Below are positions 10,013 to 21,832 of a DNA stretch of 64,000 nt, piece by piece. Made by a program: the position numbers and the translations under genes. Origin of the DNA: Triglochin maritima. Lineage: Eukaryota; Streptophyta; Magnoliopsida; Alismatales; Juncaginaceae. Below the pieces are notes generated by a model. It was not told where the DNA came from and searched no databases. It saw only the letters and a list, made by a program, of their open reading frames with translations. Where the stretch lies: assembly GCA_963682175.1 (NCBI GenBank), contig OY821772.1, positions 59,666,925-59,730,924 on the forward strand, in the 5' to 3' direction. The number at the start of each line of letters is the position of its first letter. Positions within the stretch are counted from its first letter, which is position 1.

Positions 10013-11718
10013 CGAAAGAACTTATTAAAGACTATTTTGGGTTTTTCTCTCCACCATTTATGTGCCCAGGTTCTAGTATATATATCCCTTTACCGTTTAA
10101 GGTTTGGGGGTGGAAAACAAACACTCTTAAGGTGTGTGAGACTCCATCCTTGGAGCCACCACCAACTATAATTTCATTCCTTCTACCACCTCCATAGAGC
10201 ACGAAGAGGGAATTCCTATTTCATGAAGCAACTCCTTAAAGTCACATAATATGGATTCCATACCTCGAGTAGTCATCAAGTTGAGAAAGTTATTGAAGCC
10301 ATCAAAAGATGAACTTTGAGAGGTTGAAGAAGGTGAGAGATTTTTCCCTATACTTAGCATATGTGATCTCTATGTTGCTTGAAAAATGGACTCGTGAGGG
10401 ATGAGATTGAGTTCCAACCGATGCTCCTTAGATGTTTATTCTTCTCCTTGCTCTCTCATTTTATCAGATTACTAACCTATACTCTCATTCATGTATCCAA
10501 TTGTAAGGTAATTAGATTAGTCATCTTGTTAAGCTTAGGGTTTGTTGATTGGGGGTCATTGTAGTTGGAGGTATAACCATCCAAACCCTCAATCTAGTTC
10601 TAAGTTATTATCTCCATGTTATGTTTCGTCCCCTATATTGTCGTTTACACCATAGTGAAGCTCAGTCATCTCCGCATGTGGTTTTTCCAAAATTGAGTTT
10701 CCACGTATATCTTGGTGTTTGAGTTGATTGTTTGTGGTTTGCTTCAGATTGTTTCTTGATTTGGTGCATGCATGTTATGTGTTTGTGAATTTGCCGAGTC
10801 TAGTTTCCTTTGGGATTTTTCACAGCCGTCATCGTTTTTCCATCATGACCTAAGTACCCTACCGTTCAACTTTCCCTAACCAAAACAAATGAAGTTATCT
10901 TACTACTACGGAAAATGTTGGACATATATCCTACTTTGTCTCAACGTGAATCAAACTTATGAATTTCGGTACTAGTCTACTACAGAGGCAACTTAATATG
11001 TGTCCTCAAGAAGCTTTCTCCTGATTCCCTTTACATGAGAACACACTTTATTAGGAGATATAATCCTCAGGCAGTAACCAGTGTGGTAAATGACATTTTA
11101 CGCTAAGGGCTGCATATCCGGTCAAAATCCTCGTAGGAGTTTTTATTGGTATGTTGTATCAAGTAAGGCAGTTCATGCAACACTATTAAACTAATTGATA
11201 GTTAAATTTTATTAGACATGAAGCAAACATGTGTGCAAGCCGCAAGGTGCTGTATAATTTTGTCTTGTCAATACTGTCACAAAAAAAGTACACCTAAAAC
11301 TAAAGGAAGTGTATAAACAAGACCATTTTCTAGTTGTGATATACAAGATCATCCGGAAGAATTAACTTAGCTAGTTGGGGTGGTTGATGATTAGTGTCGG
11401 GATTTGGTCTATTTTAGCCATATCTTCAAGATGTGAAAGAGCATAACAAAATGTAAATGTTGGTAGAATATATCCTGTTAATTGTATTACACATATGCCA
11501 AACAAATATCTAATAAGGAACGAAAATAAACCTAATTACACTAAATGTAAAATAAAAACAACATGCAGGTTGATTTCTGGTTTACTATGATAACAAGAAA
11601 AGAGTGTAATGTCTGATAAAGAGATTAAGTACAGTGAATAGCACTCAAAATAAGGCATCTGAATTCGCAGATGATAACCAGATCTCTGTATACGATAAGG
11701 AAAAGACGCTACTAGTCC
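10013..11718. other. Unclassified spacer, probably old retroelement debris
   Basis: The segment at 10080-10360 resembles a retroelement leader (TATA-like 'agtatatatatccc', then a pyrimidine-rich stretch), but I find no termini or coding similarity. From 10400 to 11718 there is no gene, only AT-rich unique-looking sequence. Confidence 0.4.
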
Positions 11719-11864
11719 GAGAGGACCATCCAGACATTAGAAGATATACTGAGACCTTGTATTCTGGATTGGACAGGACACTGGGATAACCATTTACCGA
11801 TGATTGAGTTTGCCTACAACAACAACTACCACTTGAGTATTGGGATGACACTGTACAAGGCTTT
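11719..11864 (+). pseudogene. Gypsy integrase fragment, first piece of Tekay relic
   Basis: The translation resembles the integrase core of the gypsy element at 43716-45125 ([20 protein letters not shown]). The piece stops at 11864, where element 1 is inserted. The same gene resumes at 28050 with GCTTT repeated at both junctions (11860-11864 and 28050-28054), which is the 5-bp target duplication. Everything upstream of the integrase core is missing. Confidence 0.85.
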
Positions 11865-13438
11865 TGATTGATCGTTTTATATTTAACCGCAAGTGCACGG
11901 CCGCGTTGAAGCGGTGGCAAATACGGGTCGTCCACTGGGAGGTGTGTCGACACTTGGTTTATTCGAAGGCGAGAGGTAAAAAGAAGGGAGAAAGATGTAT
12001 TACACTAATCTAAACTACAAAGCTGAAATGAAATGCAAAGGAAATGAAGATAAGCAATAAAACTAAACCCCAAAGGGGGTAGAGAAATAATGTGAACATA
12101 AAGATGTGTGTGTGTGTGTGTTCAATTAAGCTCCTCACAACATGTAGTGCATGAAATCATAAAACTACATCCAATCTTGCCTCTACATGAATTAAGATAA
12201 GACTACATCATTAAAACATACAAGACAATGATTGGAATGAAGCTACATGAACTCAAGTATAAAGACTAGACCCTACTATGCCTCTACATGAATTAAGATG
12301 ACTACATTATTAAAACATACAAGACATTAGCTAAGGAAAAGGCAACAAGAGTACATACACTACAAATTGTGTTTCCAACATTAACTTCATCCATATCCTA
12401 ACTTTATCATTCCCCATAAAATAGGTCCACTAATCAAAGCATAAGCTAAGCTTCATTCAAGAGCATTAGCATATCAAAGATAAGAGTGGAGACCCATTAG
12501 ATGGTTATGGAAATCATATAAAGCTCAAGGGATAAAAATAACACACACTTAATACACTACATTATTATATCACATATTTCTCCACCCCCCAAATGGGGAT
12601 GGAACTACTCACTACTCATTACACTAACTAATTTAGCAAAGGAAAGCATAATACTGAAATGAAATTTATACTACTTAAGCAAGAAATATTAAAGAAGCAT
12701 AAAACTAAACAAACAAACAAGCATGCAAAGGAAAGGAAATTAAACTAAGAGAGAAACAACATCATTAAAAGAAAACTTATATTATTAACTCACTCAATTA
12801 CAAGTAGCTCTTCCTCCACTAGAGTTTTGCTTCAAGGCTTCACTCTTAGTAGGGAAGATGGCCACCAAGAGGGAGATGGATACAATGGGAGGTGAAGAGT
12901 TCTATTTATAAGCATGGAAAAAGCTAATCCGGGACAATCCCCCGATGTGGGACTAAACCAATACCAAAAATAGCCTAAACACATGCTAATACAAGTCCAG
13001 GAAGAATCGTGGCTGATTTGGGCTTAACCAGACCGCCAATTGGCGGTTCCAGACCGCCAATTGGCGGCCTATAAGGCCCAGATCCGGCTGGGACTTCTGG
13101 TGGGCTTGCCTTGGTTTGTTTCTTGGTCTTGGATGCATCTAGCTGGTTTAGTGGAGCTCCGACCCGAATCGAATTGACAAAATACTCCTCATGATGGTGT
13201 GGAGTTTCCTGTTTTGCTCTTAGGTCCTTCTGTCTTACGATCAGGTCCTTCCCCCTTGCATCTTGGTCCCCAGGTCTCACAATTAGGTCCTTTTTTCCTG
13301 CTTTTGGGTCCTTTCATGGCTCTTCTCTTCAAACCTCTTTATTTCTGAAAACTAAACATAAAACTCGTCACATAGCATTGCTTAGGTGTAAGATAATGGA
13401 TATAAGGTACAAATATAAGCATGAAATGATGTCAATCA
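11865..13438 (-). repeat. Element 1 3' LTR
   Basis: 1574 bp, the same length as the copy at 26472-28045. It contains a paired palindrome of the ACCGCCAATTGGCGGT class at about 13030-13067, a (TG)n run near 12106 and a TATAAATAG box on the minus strand near 12908. On the minus strand, 13280-12975 holds a 101-codon ORF that is conserved in element 2's LTR. Confidence 0.92.
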
Positions 13439-15005
13439 AATACCCCCACACCTAAGTTTTTGCTAGTCTCGAGCAAAACAAAGAAAGGAAAAAGCATACG
13501 AAAAAAAACAAAAAATCCTAACTCACTTTCGTAGGAATCACGGTTGCACTTAGCATGTGCAACAAGTCGTTAAACCTCCTTGTTGCCAAGGAGGAGGAGT
13601 GGTGTCTCCTGAGGGTTTTCAGCGGATATACCCACAAAATCCGAACAAGATGCATTAATCAATCTAGCTACACGACTCGTTGGACTTATTTTGACGATCA
13701 TGGAATGCGGTAATCCTACGGGCCGACTCTATATAGGTAATCAGTCCACACCTAGCCTAATAAACCATTCGTGCAAGTTAAATAAGGAATTAAGTGAAAG
13801 ACATGGACAACCTCAAGATCCTCAAGTGATACAAAGTGTAAGGTCCATTAAGGTTCTTATTTGCATTAACATTTTTTTTTTTCTTTTCACACATTTTTTT
13901 CCTTTTTTTTCTTTTTATTAGTTGGAGCTACATTCTCCCAGGGTCAGGTTTCGTGCATCATTGCCCATGAGGACTTACACTATCACATACACCTTTCCCC
14001 AAATCTCCACATAGGGCAATCTCTACCACCCGTGTAACGGGAGTTCGGTCGGCGCATCCCAAGTCAGATGACTCGAAAGCACCAGGCACAAAGTCCCTTC
14101 AGACCTACTTTCCCGAGTGATAGGAGCCGTGCGAGAAGAGAGAACATCTACTCACTTATTTCTTATCTACACATGAACCAAAACCCCTACACTAATGTCT
14201 CACAACAAGATTAAGAGGGTCCTTGACTACAACAAACTTCCTAAATTAACAAACACGAATTATTGACTCACTAGGTTCAGGGTGGACTTCTTTGAATGTT
14301 TGAGCACTGAAACCCTATGATTACTCACCCCCAAAGGAAAACTGGGGTGCATCCTAACGACTCGATAAATCCTAAAGCCACGTACTAGATATCCTAATGC
14401 ATCATGTTCAAGACAATTTTGGGAGCTTTCTTTTTACTTTGCCTCTCAACGGTTTTGCACATGCTAAACACACGCAAAACCCACAAAACATTTTCTTTCG
14501 AAAACACATGAAGATTTTGAAAGAAATGTGAAAATTTTGAAGCACTAGGCAAGCAAAAGAAGACAAGTCACCCAAGGATCATGGCAAGCAGATATATCGA
14601 TATTAAATGCAGCACACTATCATGACCCTAACAATGCAAACAAAAGAAAACAAAATCAAAGGAAAAAGACTCGACTATGTACACACGTAAAACACCCCCC
14701 CACACCTACTTCATGCATTGTCCTCAATGAATGTGAGCAAAATACTATATGGATACATGCATGAAAAAGGAACGATCTCACCAACATGAAGTACAAAGGG
14801 ACGTTCGGGGTCATGTTGATGGACACAAACCCAAATTCCCTCAAAACCTGTGAGAAGCTGAAGAAGGGAGACAAATACGTGAAAGAAATGGGGCCCAAAT
14901 ACTCAAGGGTTGGGGCCCACAACAATCGATGCTCACTGAAGGAGTCTTTTTTTTTTCTTTTTTTTTTTTTAACTCTGTACAACAATGGGCTCCCATCTTC
15001 ATATA
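13439..15005 (-). other. Element 1 long 3' noncoding region
   Basis: About 1.57 kb between the pro ORF stop and the PPT. It matches, in opposite orientation, the 3' noncoding region of element 2 (20231-21832), including poly-T and G-rich segments. No RT or integrase remnants are visible. In autonomous Athila/Tat elements pol would be expected near here. Confidence 0.75.
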
Positions 15006-16109
15006 TCAAGGGACATCAAATGGGAACCCGCCATCTCTCGAGCCAGAAATGCACCTGTATGGGCTCGCAACATACAAAACAGAATTGCTTGACCACCTGA
15101 CACCCTTATTCGCATTGTGGTCGTTCGATGCCTCTTGAGAGTTAACAAAAGAGGAGGCAGGAATGAGAGGTGAACCTCTACCAGGTTGAAGGGTATCAGG
15201 TGGTTGATTCTTAACCCACATGGGGTCCTCATCAGATATAGAATGAAGATCATGTGGCCCAGAGGCCATAAAAAGGATATCTGGTGGCTCAAAAGCCACG
15301 TGATCGAAAGGTTGTGGCTCAAGGGCCACGTGATCAAAAGAATGTGGCTCAAGGGCCACAAGATCAGAAGGATGTGGCTCAAGGGCCACAAGATCAGAAC
15401 ATAAGGCACCTTCTTGTGCCAGCCCAGGTGAAACATCTTCACCACCTTCAGGATCTTCATCGAACAATTCTCTGAAGTACTTGAAGGTGCCCTCAACTTC
15501 ACTCTCATCCATGCCCTGGATAAGGTTAACCCCAACAGGGTCATTGAAGGCATCTGGCTTCTTGCCAATGGTGAAGATGTTGAAATCAGCGCATTGACTA
15601 CCATAAGTCAAGCGCATCAGACCATTGCGACAATTGATCAAGGCATTGGAAGTCGCAAGAAATGGTCGCCCCAGAATGACAGGAATTTGTCTAAGTGGGT
15701 TCGGCACAGGTTCAGTATCCAAGACAAAGAAGTCGACTGGATAAATGAACTCTCCCACTTTGATCAGCACATCTTCCACCACACCCCTCGGTTTCTTCAT
15801 AGACCTATCAGCCAATTGAAGAGTGGTCTTTGTTTGTTTGAGGTCTCCAAGACCGAGGTGGACGTAGACAGAATATGGCAGAAGATTAACAGATGCACCA
15901 AGGTCCAGCAAGGCTCGGTGTATGGGCACATCACCAATCACACAAGAGATAGTAGGACAGCCAGGGTCCTTGTACTTGACTTGCATGGGTTGTGCCAACA
16001 AGGAACTCACGTTAGCCGCAAGAAAAGCTTTCTTGGGAACATGAGTTTTTCTCTTCTTAGTGCATAAGTCCTTGAGCACCTTGGCATAAGGTGGCATTTG
16101 CTGAATCAC
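15006..16109 (-). pseudogene. Retropepsin (pro) part of element 1 polyprotein
   Basis: This 367-codon open frame continues the gag frame at 23392-25394, with element 2 inserted between them. It opens with the family phrase MPPYAKVLKDLCTKKRK. A retropepsin follows with the Athila/Tat-style active site ALLDLGASVNLLPYS, a LADRS segment and PVILGRPFLAT. Instead of pol, the C-terminal third holds about four copies of a 10-11 residue unit like SDLVALEPH and ends in a tail related to element 2's protein. The protease would mature the gag polyprotein in the cytoplasmic particle. The frame is open; the gene is broken only by the insertion. Stops after the tail show that no pol frame follows. Confidence 0.88.
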
Positions 16110-17668
16110 TGATTGACATCATTTCATGCTCATATTTGTATCTTATATCCATTATCTTACACCTAAGCAATGCTACGTGACGAGTTTTATGTTTAGTTTT
16201 CAGGAATAAAGAGGTTTGAAGAGAAGAGCCATGAAAGGACCCAAAAGCTGGGAAAAAGGACTGAATGGTGAGATCTAGGGACCAAGATGCAAAGGAGAAG
16301 GACCTGAATGTAAGACAGAAGGACCTAAGAGCAAAACAGGATACTTCACACCATCATGGGGAGTATTTTACCAATTCTATTCGGGTCGGAGCTCCAACAA
16401 GTCGAGTAACCGCATCAAAGACCAACAATACCAGAAAGCAAAGCCCACAACAAATTCCAACACGATCCGACAATTTTGGACCGCCAATTGGCGGTCTTGG
16501 ACCGCTAATTGGCGGTCCATATTGCTCAGGATCCGTCGAAATTTCTCCTGGACTTGTATTAATGTTCTTTTAGGCTATTTTTGGTATTGGTTTAGTCCCA
16601 CATCGGGGGATTGTCCCCGATTAGCTTTTTCCATGCTTATAAATAGAACTCTTCACCTTCCATTGTAATTACCCATTGCTTGGTGGCATTCTCTCTACTA
16701 AGGAGTGAGCCTTGAAGCAAAAACTCAAGGTGGAGAAGAATGCTACCTTCAATGTGAGTCATTTGTTAATAAAATAATTCTTCTAGTTTCTTTCAATCTT
16801 GTCTTTTAATTTGTGCATGTTTGTTTAGTCTTTCCTTTCCTTTTATGTTTCTTTAATGCTTCTTGCCTTCTTAGTTAACTTTCATTTCAGTATTATGCTT
16901 TCTTTGCTTAGTCTAATCAGTAGTGTAATGAGTAGTGAGTAGTTCCATCCCCATTTGGGGGGTGGAGAAATATGTGATATAATCATGTAGTGTATTAAGT
17001 GTGTGTTATTTTTATCCCTTGAGCTTTACATGATTTCCATAACCATCTAATGGGTCTCCACTCTTATCTTTGATAGGCTAATGCTCTTGAATGAAGCTTA
17101 GCTTATGCTTTGATTAGTGGACCTATTTTATGGGGAATGATAAGGTTAGGATATGGATGAAGTTAATGTTGGAAACACAATTTGTAGTGTATGTGCTCTT
17201 GTTGCCTTTACCTTAGCTAATGTCTTGTATGTTTTAATGATGTAGTGAAATCCTAATTCATGTAGAGGCATAGTAGGGTATAGTCTTTATACTTGAGTTC
17301 ACGTAGCTTCATTCCAATTAATGTCTTGTATGTTTTAATGATGTAGTGAAATCTTAATTCATGTAGAGGCAAAGTTGGATGTAGTTTTATGATTTCATGC
17401 ACTACATGTTGTGAGGAGCTTAATGAACACACACACACTTCTTTATGTCCACATTATTTCTCTACCCCCTTTGGGGTTTAGTTTTCTTGCTTTTCTTCCA
17501 TTTCCATTTGCACCTTAGTGTAGTTTAGTGTAACCAAACTTTCTTCCCTTTCTTTACCTCTCGCCTTCGAACAAACCAAGTGTCGACACACCTCCCAGTG
17601 GACGACCCGTATTTGCCACCGCTTCAACGCGGCCGTGCACTTGCGGTTAAATATAAAACGATCAATCA
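16110..17668 (+). repeat. Element 2 5' LTR
   Basis: TGATTGACATC...GATCAATCA, 1559 bp. It contains a paired palindrome at 16481-16518, then TCGGGGGATTGTCCCCGA and a TATAAATAG box at about 16639. So in this family the palindromes lie some 120-160 bp upstream of the probable transcription start. An ORF of 102 codons (16265-16573) overlaps them. Confidence 0.93.
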
Positions 17669-17674
17669 AGTTTT

Positions 17675-17692
17675 TGGCGCCGTTGCCGGGGA
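17675..17692 (+). other. Element 2 primer binding site (tRNA-Asp type)
   Basis: TGGCGCCGTTGCCGGGGA begins six bases after the LTR. It is complementary to the 3' end of plant tRNA-Asp, the primer usual for Athila-type elements. Confidence 0.88.
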
Positions 17693-18802
17693 GGTGCTCT
17701 GTCCAGACCTTGGTTTGGACGATTCGAGGGGTTTTTGATTTTTTGTGTCCAGTTTTCTTAGTTTCAGGGAACCATCAGATCAAGGGGAGGCTACTGGGAA
17801 AGTTTGAGGAAGCAAGTCCAAAAACAGACCGCCAATCAGCGGTTGGAGACCGCCAATTGGCGGCCTGGTGAGGGCTTCCTGCTTCCATTTTTTTGTGGTA
17901 GTTAGTGCTGTAACTTGTGTTATCTGGGAGTCTAATTTTGCATGCTGTGACTTCTTGTTTGCTCCCAGATCATTAATTTCAATCCCCATTAATCAACTTG
18001 GACAATAAAACTCAAAGCAAAAGATTAGACTTCTTGCCATCTAGGTCATGCATCATATGTAGACCTTGCATGCATCTTTCTTTTCTTTGCTTTACATTTT
18101 GTCGTTGATTGCTGGAGCGAGGTACGCATTCCTTATCACTCATTCACGCATTAGGACATTCATTAGTGAGTAAGGTTTGCATCGAAACAAGAGTGAGGTG
18201 AGTGCTTGTTTGGTGAGTTGCTTGCTAGCCTAAGATTTCAAAACATCTTTAAGGGGCATCACCTATAGTCTTCAAAGATAAGGTGGGGGATTTCATCACC
18301 CCTCCCTTAGCCCCAAAAAGCACACTCAAGTAAAGCCTTAACTAAAAGCAAGTAGACATTGGCCCTAGGAATTCGGACGCACTAGGAGAGTAATCTAGTT
18401 GAGACCGCCATGACCTGATCGGCGTTGCCTACCTTGTCGATAGTAGGAGGTACTGGATCTCCAGATCTGGTATCACTTGCTGGGCATTGTGGTCCTCGTT
18501 GTAGGGAGGTGAGGCATGTCGAGGCTAGTGACCTCGAAGTTAGGCGTCGTCTAGCCTAAGGACCCATTGCCTTACATTGTTTGAGCCTTGCTTGCTAGTT
18601 AGGCTTCCACCTTCACCCTGTACCCTCGCTAGCTCTAGGGATTCTTCCCTTCTCCTCTGAGTCATCTTCTTCTCACCTTCTTCTACGTTATAGTCTCCTC
18701 CCCTTTACACTCTCTGTTAGCGTTTTAGGGTCGAGTCGAGCACTTTTTGCGAGCTTAGTGTCGTGGTGGTGAGAGTGGTCGACTCGAGAGTTGTTTGTTG
18801 AG
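17693..18802 (+). other. Element 2 leader
   Basis: About 1.1 kb of untranslated leader. It holds a second palindrome pair (about 17828-17864: one degenerate and one exact ACCGCCAATTGGCGG word) just after the PBS. The equivalent pair in element 1's leader is at 26274-26312. Confidence 0.8.
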
Positions 18803-20230
18803 ATGGATGGTTACATGGGCGACCATTCATATCATTGTTGGGACCAGGATGATTCTCCCTGGTATTCCGGACCCATGCAACCTGGGGTGGCTCAGACGAA
18901 TACCCCGTATGGTTGGGATGATCGCAATTGTGTCACTGAGCAATCTTCGTATTGGGGTAACATGAGAGAGGCACCGACTGCTAGACCACCATCTAGTTAC
19001 GTCGGATCATATGTTGGTCATCAAACTGAGACATTACAAGAACCTTTGGCCTCTTTCATGCATGCGGTAGACGACATGAGTGCACCGGTGGCTCCAGTAG
19101 CCGTACCGTGTCACTATTGTGGGTTGAGTGGTCATGATTTCGGGGAATGTCCTTATGTTCCCCCAGAGCCTGAGTATGAGCATACATTTTCCCAAAATGC
19201 TCATTATGACCATTACGCATCCGCGTACAACCCGAGAGGGATGGATTCGTGGGGAGACAATTCGTATTCAAATTCTTATACATCATTTCCACCCCAATAT
19301 CCTCCTCCCGAATACCCAGAATTCTACCAACACCCCACTTCAAATCATTGGACTCATTCTCAGCCCATCAACACCCAACCCCAAAATTTCCCAAGATCTG
19401 ACTTGGACCTCCTCGTTGACCGCATACATAATCTGACACTTCAAGTGAGTCAACTGACGCAACAATTAAGTGAGGAGAGTGACATTTCATGTCAGCATGA
19501 GGATTCTTCTTTTGATATCGAACCACCACCACATCCACAAATTCAAAGCACAACCTTTCAAAGTCAAACTCCTAGTCAGTCTGAGGGACTTGGGGTTTCA
19601 ATTCACGATCACTTAGTGGAGGATTCGATTCAAATTGAGAATAACTTGGACCAGCTTCATTATGAGTCGGCACAGGATTGTGCCTTATCTTTTTGTCCCG
19701 TGGCCCTTGAGCCACATGATCTTCATTTTGATCCTCTTAAGGACCCACCTCTGGTGGAGCAAGAGCTCCCTAGTACCCTCAACTTCAAACAACCTGATGA
19801 GAGTTTGCCTCTCACTATTGTTCCTGATCATCTTGGAAATGATGGAACATCAAACAACCACATTGCTCATGAGGGTATTAGGAGTTCCTTGGAGGATACC
19901 TTGGGTATGAGACCCACTTCCTGTTCTCCTGGTGAGTTGGACATGCATAACGAGGTGCTTGACCTCGTTCCGACCCACCAGCCTGTTGGTTGGAGAGTTT
20001 GGATTGATGATCATAACTTCAGTTCCACAACGGGAGATATTTTTCTTCCGTTGCCCCTCATTTCCCAAACTCTTGAGAGGTTCAAGCTCTTTCAGTTTGA
20101 TCCTTTGAATGAGACGCCTTTGCGTCCAATTCATGAACCTCTCATTTCGTCTGGTGCTCTTTGTGAAGGGGGCCCACGCATGCGTATTCTGGCCCCGCGT
20201 GGTGTCATGTTCCCTTTCCAAGTGCATTGA
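18803..20230 (+). CDS. Gag-derived zinc-knuckle protein of element 2
   Basis: 475 codons from the ATG at 18803; the frame is open from a TTG four codons upstream. It keeps one CCHC knuckle (CHYCGLSGHDFGEC) and a Pro/Tyr/Ser-rich linker. A possible coiled coil follows around LDLLVDRIHNLTLQVSQL, then an acidic tail with VALEPHDLH that matches the repeat unit in element 1's pro tail. The capsid-like gag domain and retropepsin of element 1 are absent. A knuckle protein of this kind could bind element RNA, but no catalytic activity is visible. The frame is intact and the flanking LTRs are almost identical, so it is probably translatable. Its function is unknown; the tail shared with element 1 suggests selection or common descent. 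Confidence 0.7.
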   Translation: MDGYMGDHSYHCWDQDDSPWYSGPMQPGVAQTNTPYGWDDRNCVTEQSSYWGNMREAPTARPPSSYVGSYVGHQTETLQEPLASFMHAVDDMSAPVAPVAVPCHYCGLSGHDFGECPYVPPEPEYEHTFSQNAHYDHYASAYNPRGMDSWGDNSYSNSYTSFPPQYPPPEYPEFYQHPTSNHWTHSQPINTQPQNFPRSDLDLLVDRIHNLTLQVSQLTQQLSEESDISCQHEDSSFDIEPPPHPQIQSTTFQSQTPSQSEGLGVSIHDHLVEDSIQIENNLDQLHYESAQDCALSFCPVALEPHDLHFDPLKDPPLVEQELPSTLNFKQPDESLPLTIVPDHLGNDGTSNNHIAHEGIRSSLEDTLGMRPTSCSPGELDMHNEVLDLVPTHQPVGWRVWIDDHNFSSTTGDIFLPLPLISQTLERFKLFQFDPLNETPLRPIHEPLISSGALCEGGPRMRILAPRGVMFPFQVH

Positions 20231-21832
20231 CCCACTCTTGAGGTTCCCATTTGATGTCTTTTGACAAATGAAGATGGGAACTTATGTTTGTACATAGTTA
20301 TATAAAAAAAAAAAAAGAGTACAATAAAAGACTCCTTCAGTGAGCATCGATTGTTGTGAGCCCCAACCCTTGTGTATTTGGGCTCCATTTCTTTCACGTA
20401 TTTGTATCCCTTCTTTAGCATCTCACAGGTTTTGAGGGAAGTTGGGTTGTGTCCATCAACATAGCCATGAACTTCCTTGTGTACTTCACGTTGGTGAGAT
20501 CTCTTCTGTTTCATGCATGCATCCATGTAGTATCTTGCTTGCATTCATTGAGGACAATGCATGAAGTAGGTGTGGGGGGGTGTTTTACGTGTGTACATAG
20601 TCGAGTCTTTTCTTTTGATTTTGCTTTCTTTTGTTTGCATGTTTAGGGTCATGTTAGTGTGATGCATTTAATATCGATATATCTGCTTGCCATGATCCTT
20701 GGGTGACTTGTCTTCTTTTGCTTGCCTAGTGCTTCAAAATTTTCACATTTCTTTCAAAATCTTCATGTGTTTTCGAAAGAAAATGTTTTGTGGGTTTTGC
20801 GTGTGTTTAGCATGTGCAAAACCGTTGAGAGGCAAAGTAAAAAGAAAGCTCCCAAAATTGTCTTGAACTTGATGCATTAGGATATCTAGTACGTGGCTTT
20901 AGGATTTATCGAGTCGTTAGGATGCACCCCAGTTTTCCTTTGGGGGTGAGTAATCATAGGGTTTCAGTGCTCAAACATTCAAAGAAGTCCACCCTGAACC
21001 TAGTGAGTCAATAATTCGTGTTTGTTAATTTAGGAAGTTTGTTGTAGTCAAGGACCCTCTTAATCTTGTTGTGAGACATTAGTGTAGGGGTTTTGGTTCA
21101 TGTGTAGATAAGAAATAAGTGAGTAGATGTTCTCTCTTCTCGCACGGCTCCTATCACTCGGGAAAGTAGGTCTGAGGGGACTTTGTGCCTGGTGCTTTCG
21201 AGTCATCTGACTTGGGATGCGCCGACCGAACTCCCGTTACACGGGTGGTAGGGATTGCCCTATGTGGAGATTTGGGGAAAGGTGTACGTGATAGTGTAAG
21301 TCCTCATGGGCAATGATGCACGAAACCTGACCCTGGGAGAATGAAGCTCCAACTAATAAAAAGAAAAAAAAAATGTGTGAAAAGAAACAAAAAGAAAAAA
21401 ATGGTAATGCAAATAAGAACCTTAATGGACCTTACACTTTGTATCACTTGAGGATCTTGAGGTTGTCCATGTCTTTCACTTAATTCCTTATTTAACTAAC
21501 ACGAATGGTTCATTAGGGTAGAGGTGGGAACTGATCACCTATATAGAGTCGGCCCGTAGCATTACCGCGTCCATTGATCGACAAAATATTTCCAACGAGT
21601 CGAGGTCTAGATTGAATAATGCATCTTGTTCGGATTTTGTGGGTATATCCGCTGAAAACCCTCAGGAGACAACACTCCTCCTCCTTGGCAACAAGGAGGT
21701 TTAACGGCTTGTTGCACGTGCTAAGTGCAACCGTGATTCCTACGAAAGTGAGTTAGGATTTCTTGTTTTTCGTATGCTTTTTCCTTTCTTTGTTTTGCTC
21801 GAGACTAGCAAAAACTTAGGTGTGGGGGTATT
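20231..21832 (+). other. Element 2 long 3' noncoding region
   Basis: About 1.6 kb from the stop codon to the PPT. It matches 13439-15005 of element 1 in opposite orientation. No ORF of note and no pol remnants are visible. Confidence 0.75.

Noticed and set aside
15284..15475. Plus-strand ORFs rich in AQGPQDQK-type repeats
   Set aside because: They are the antisense of the SDLVALEPH repeat in element 1's pro tail.
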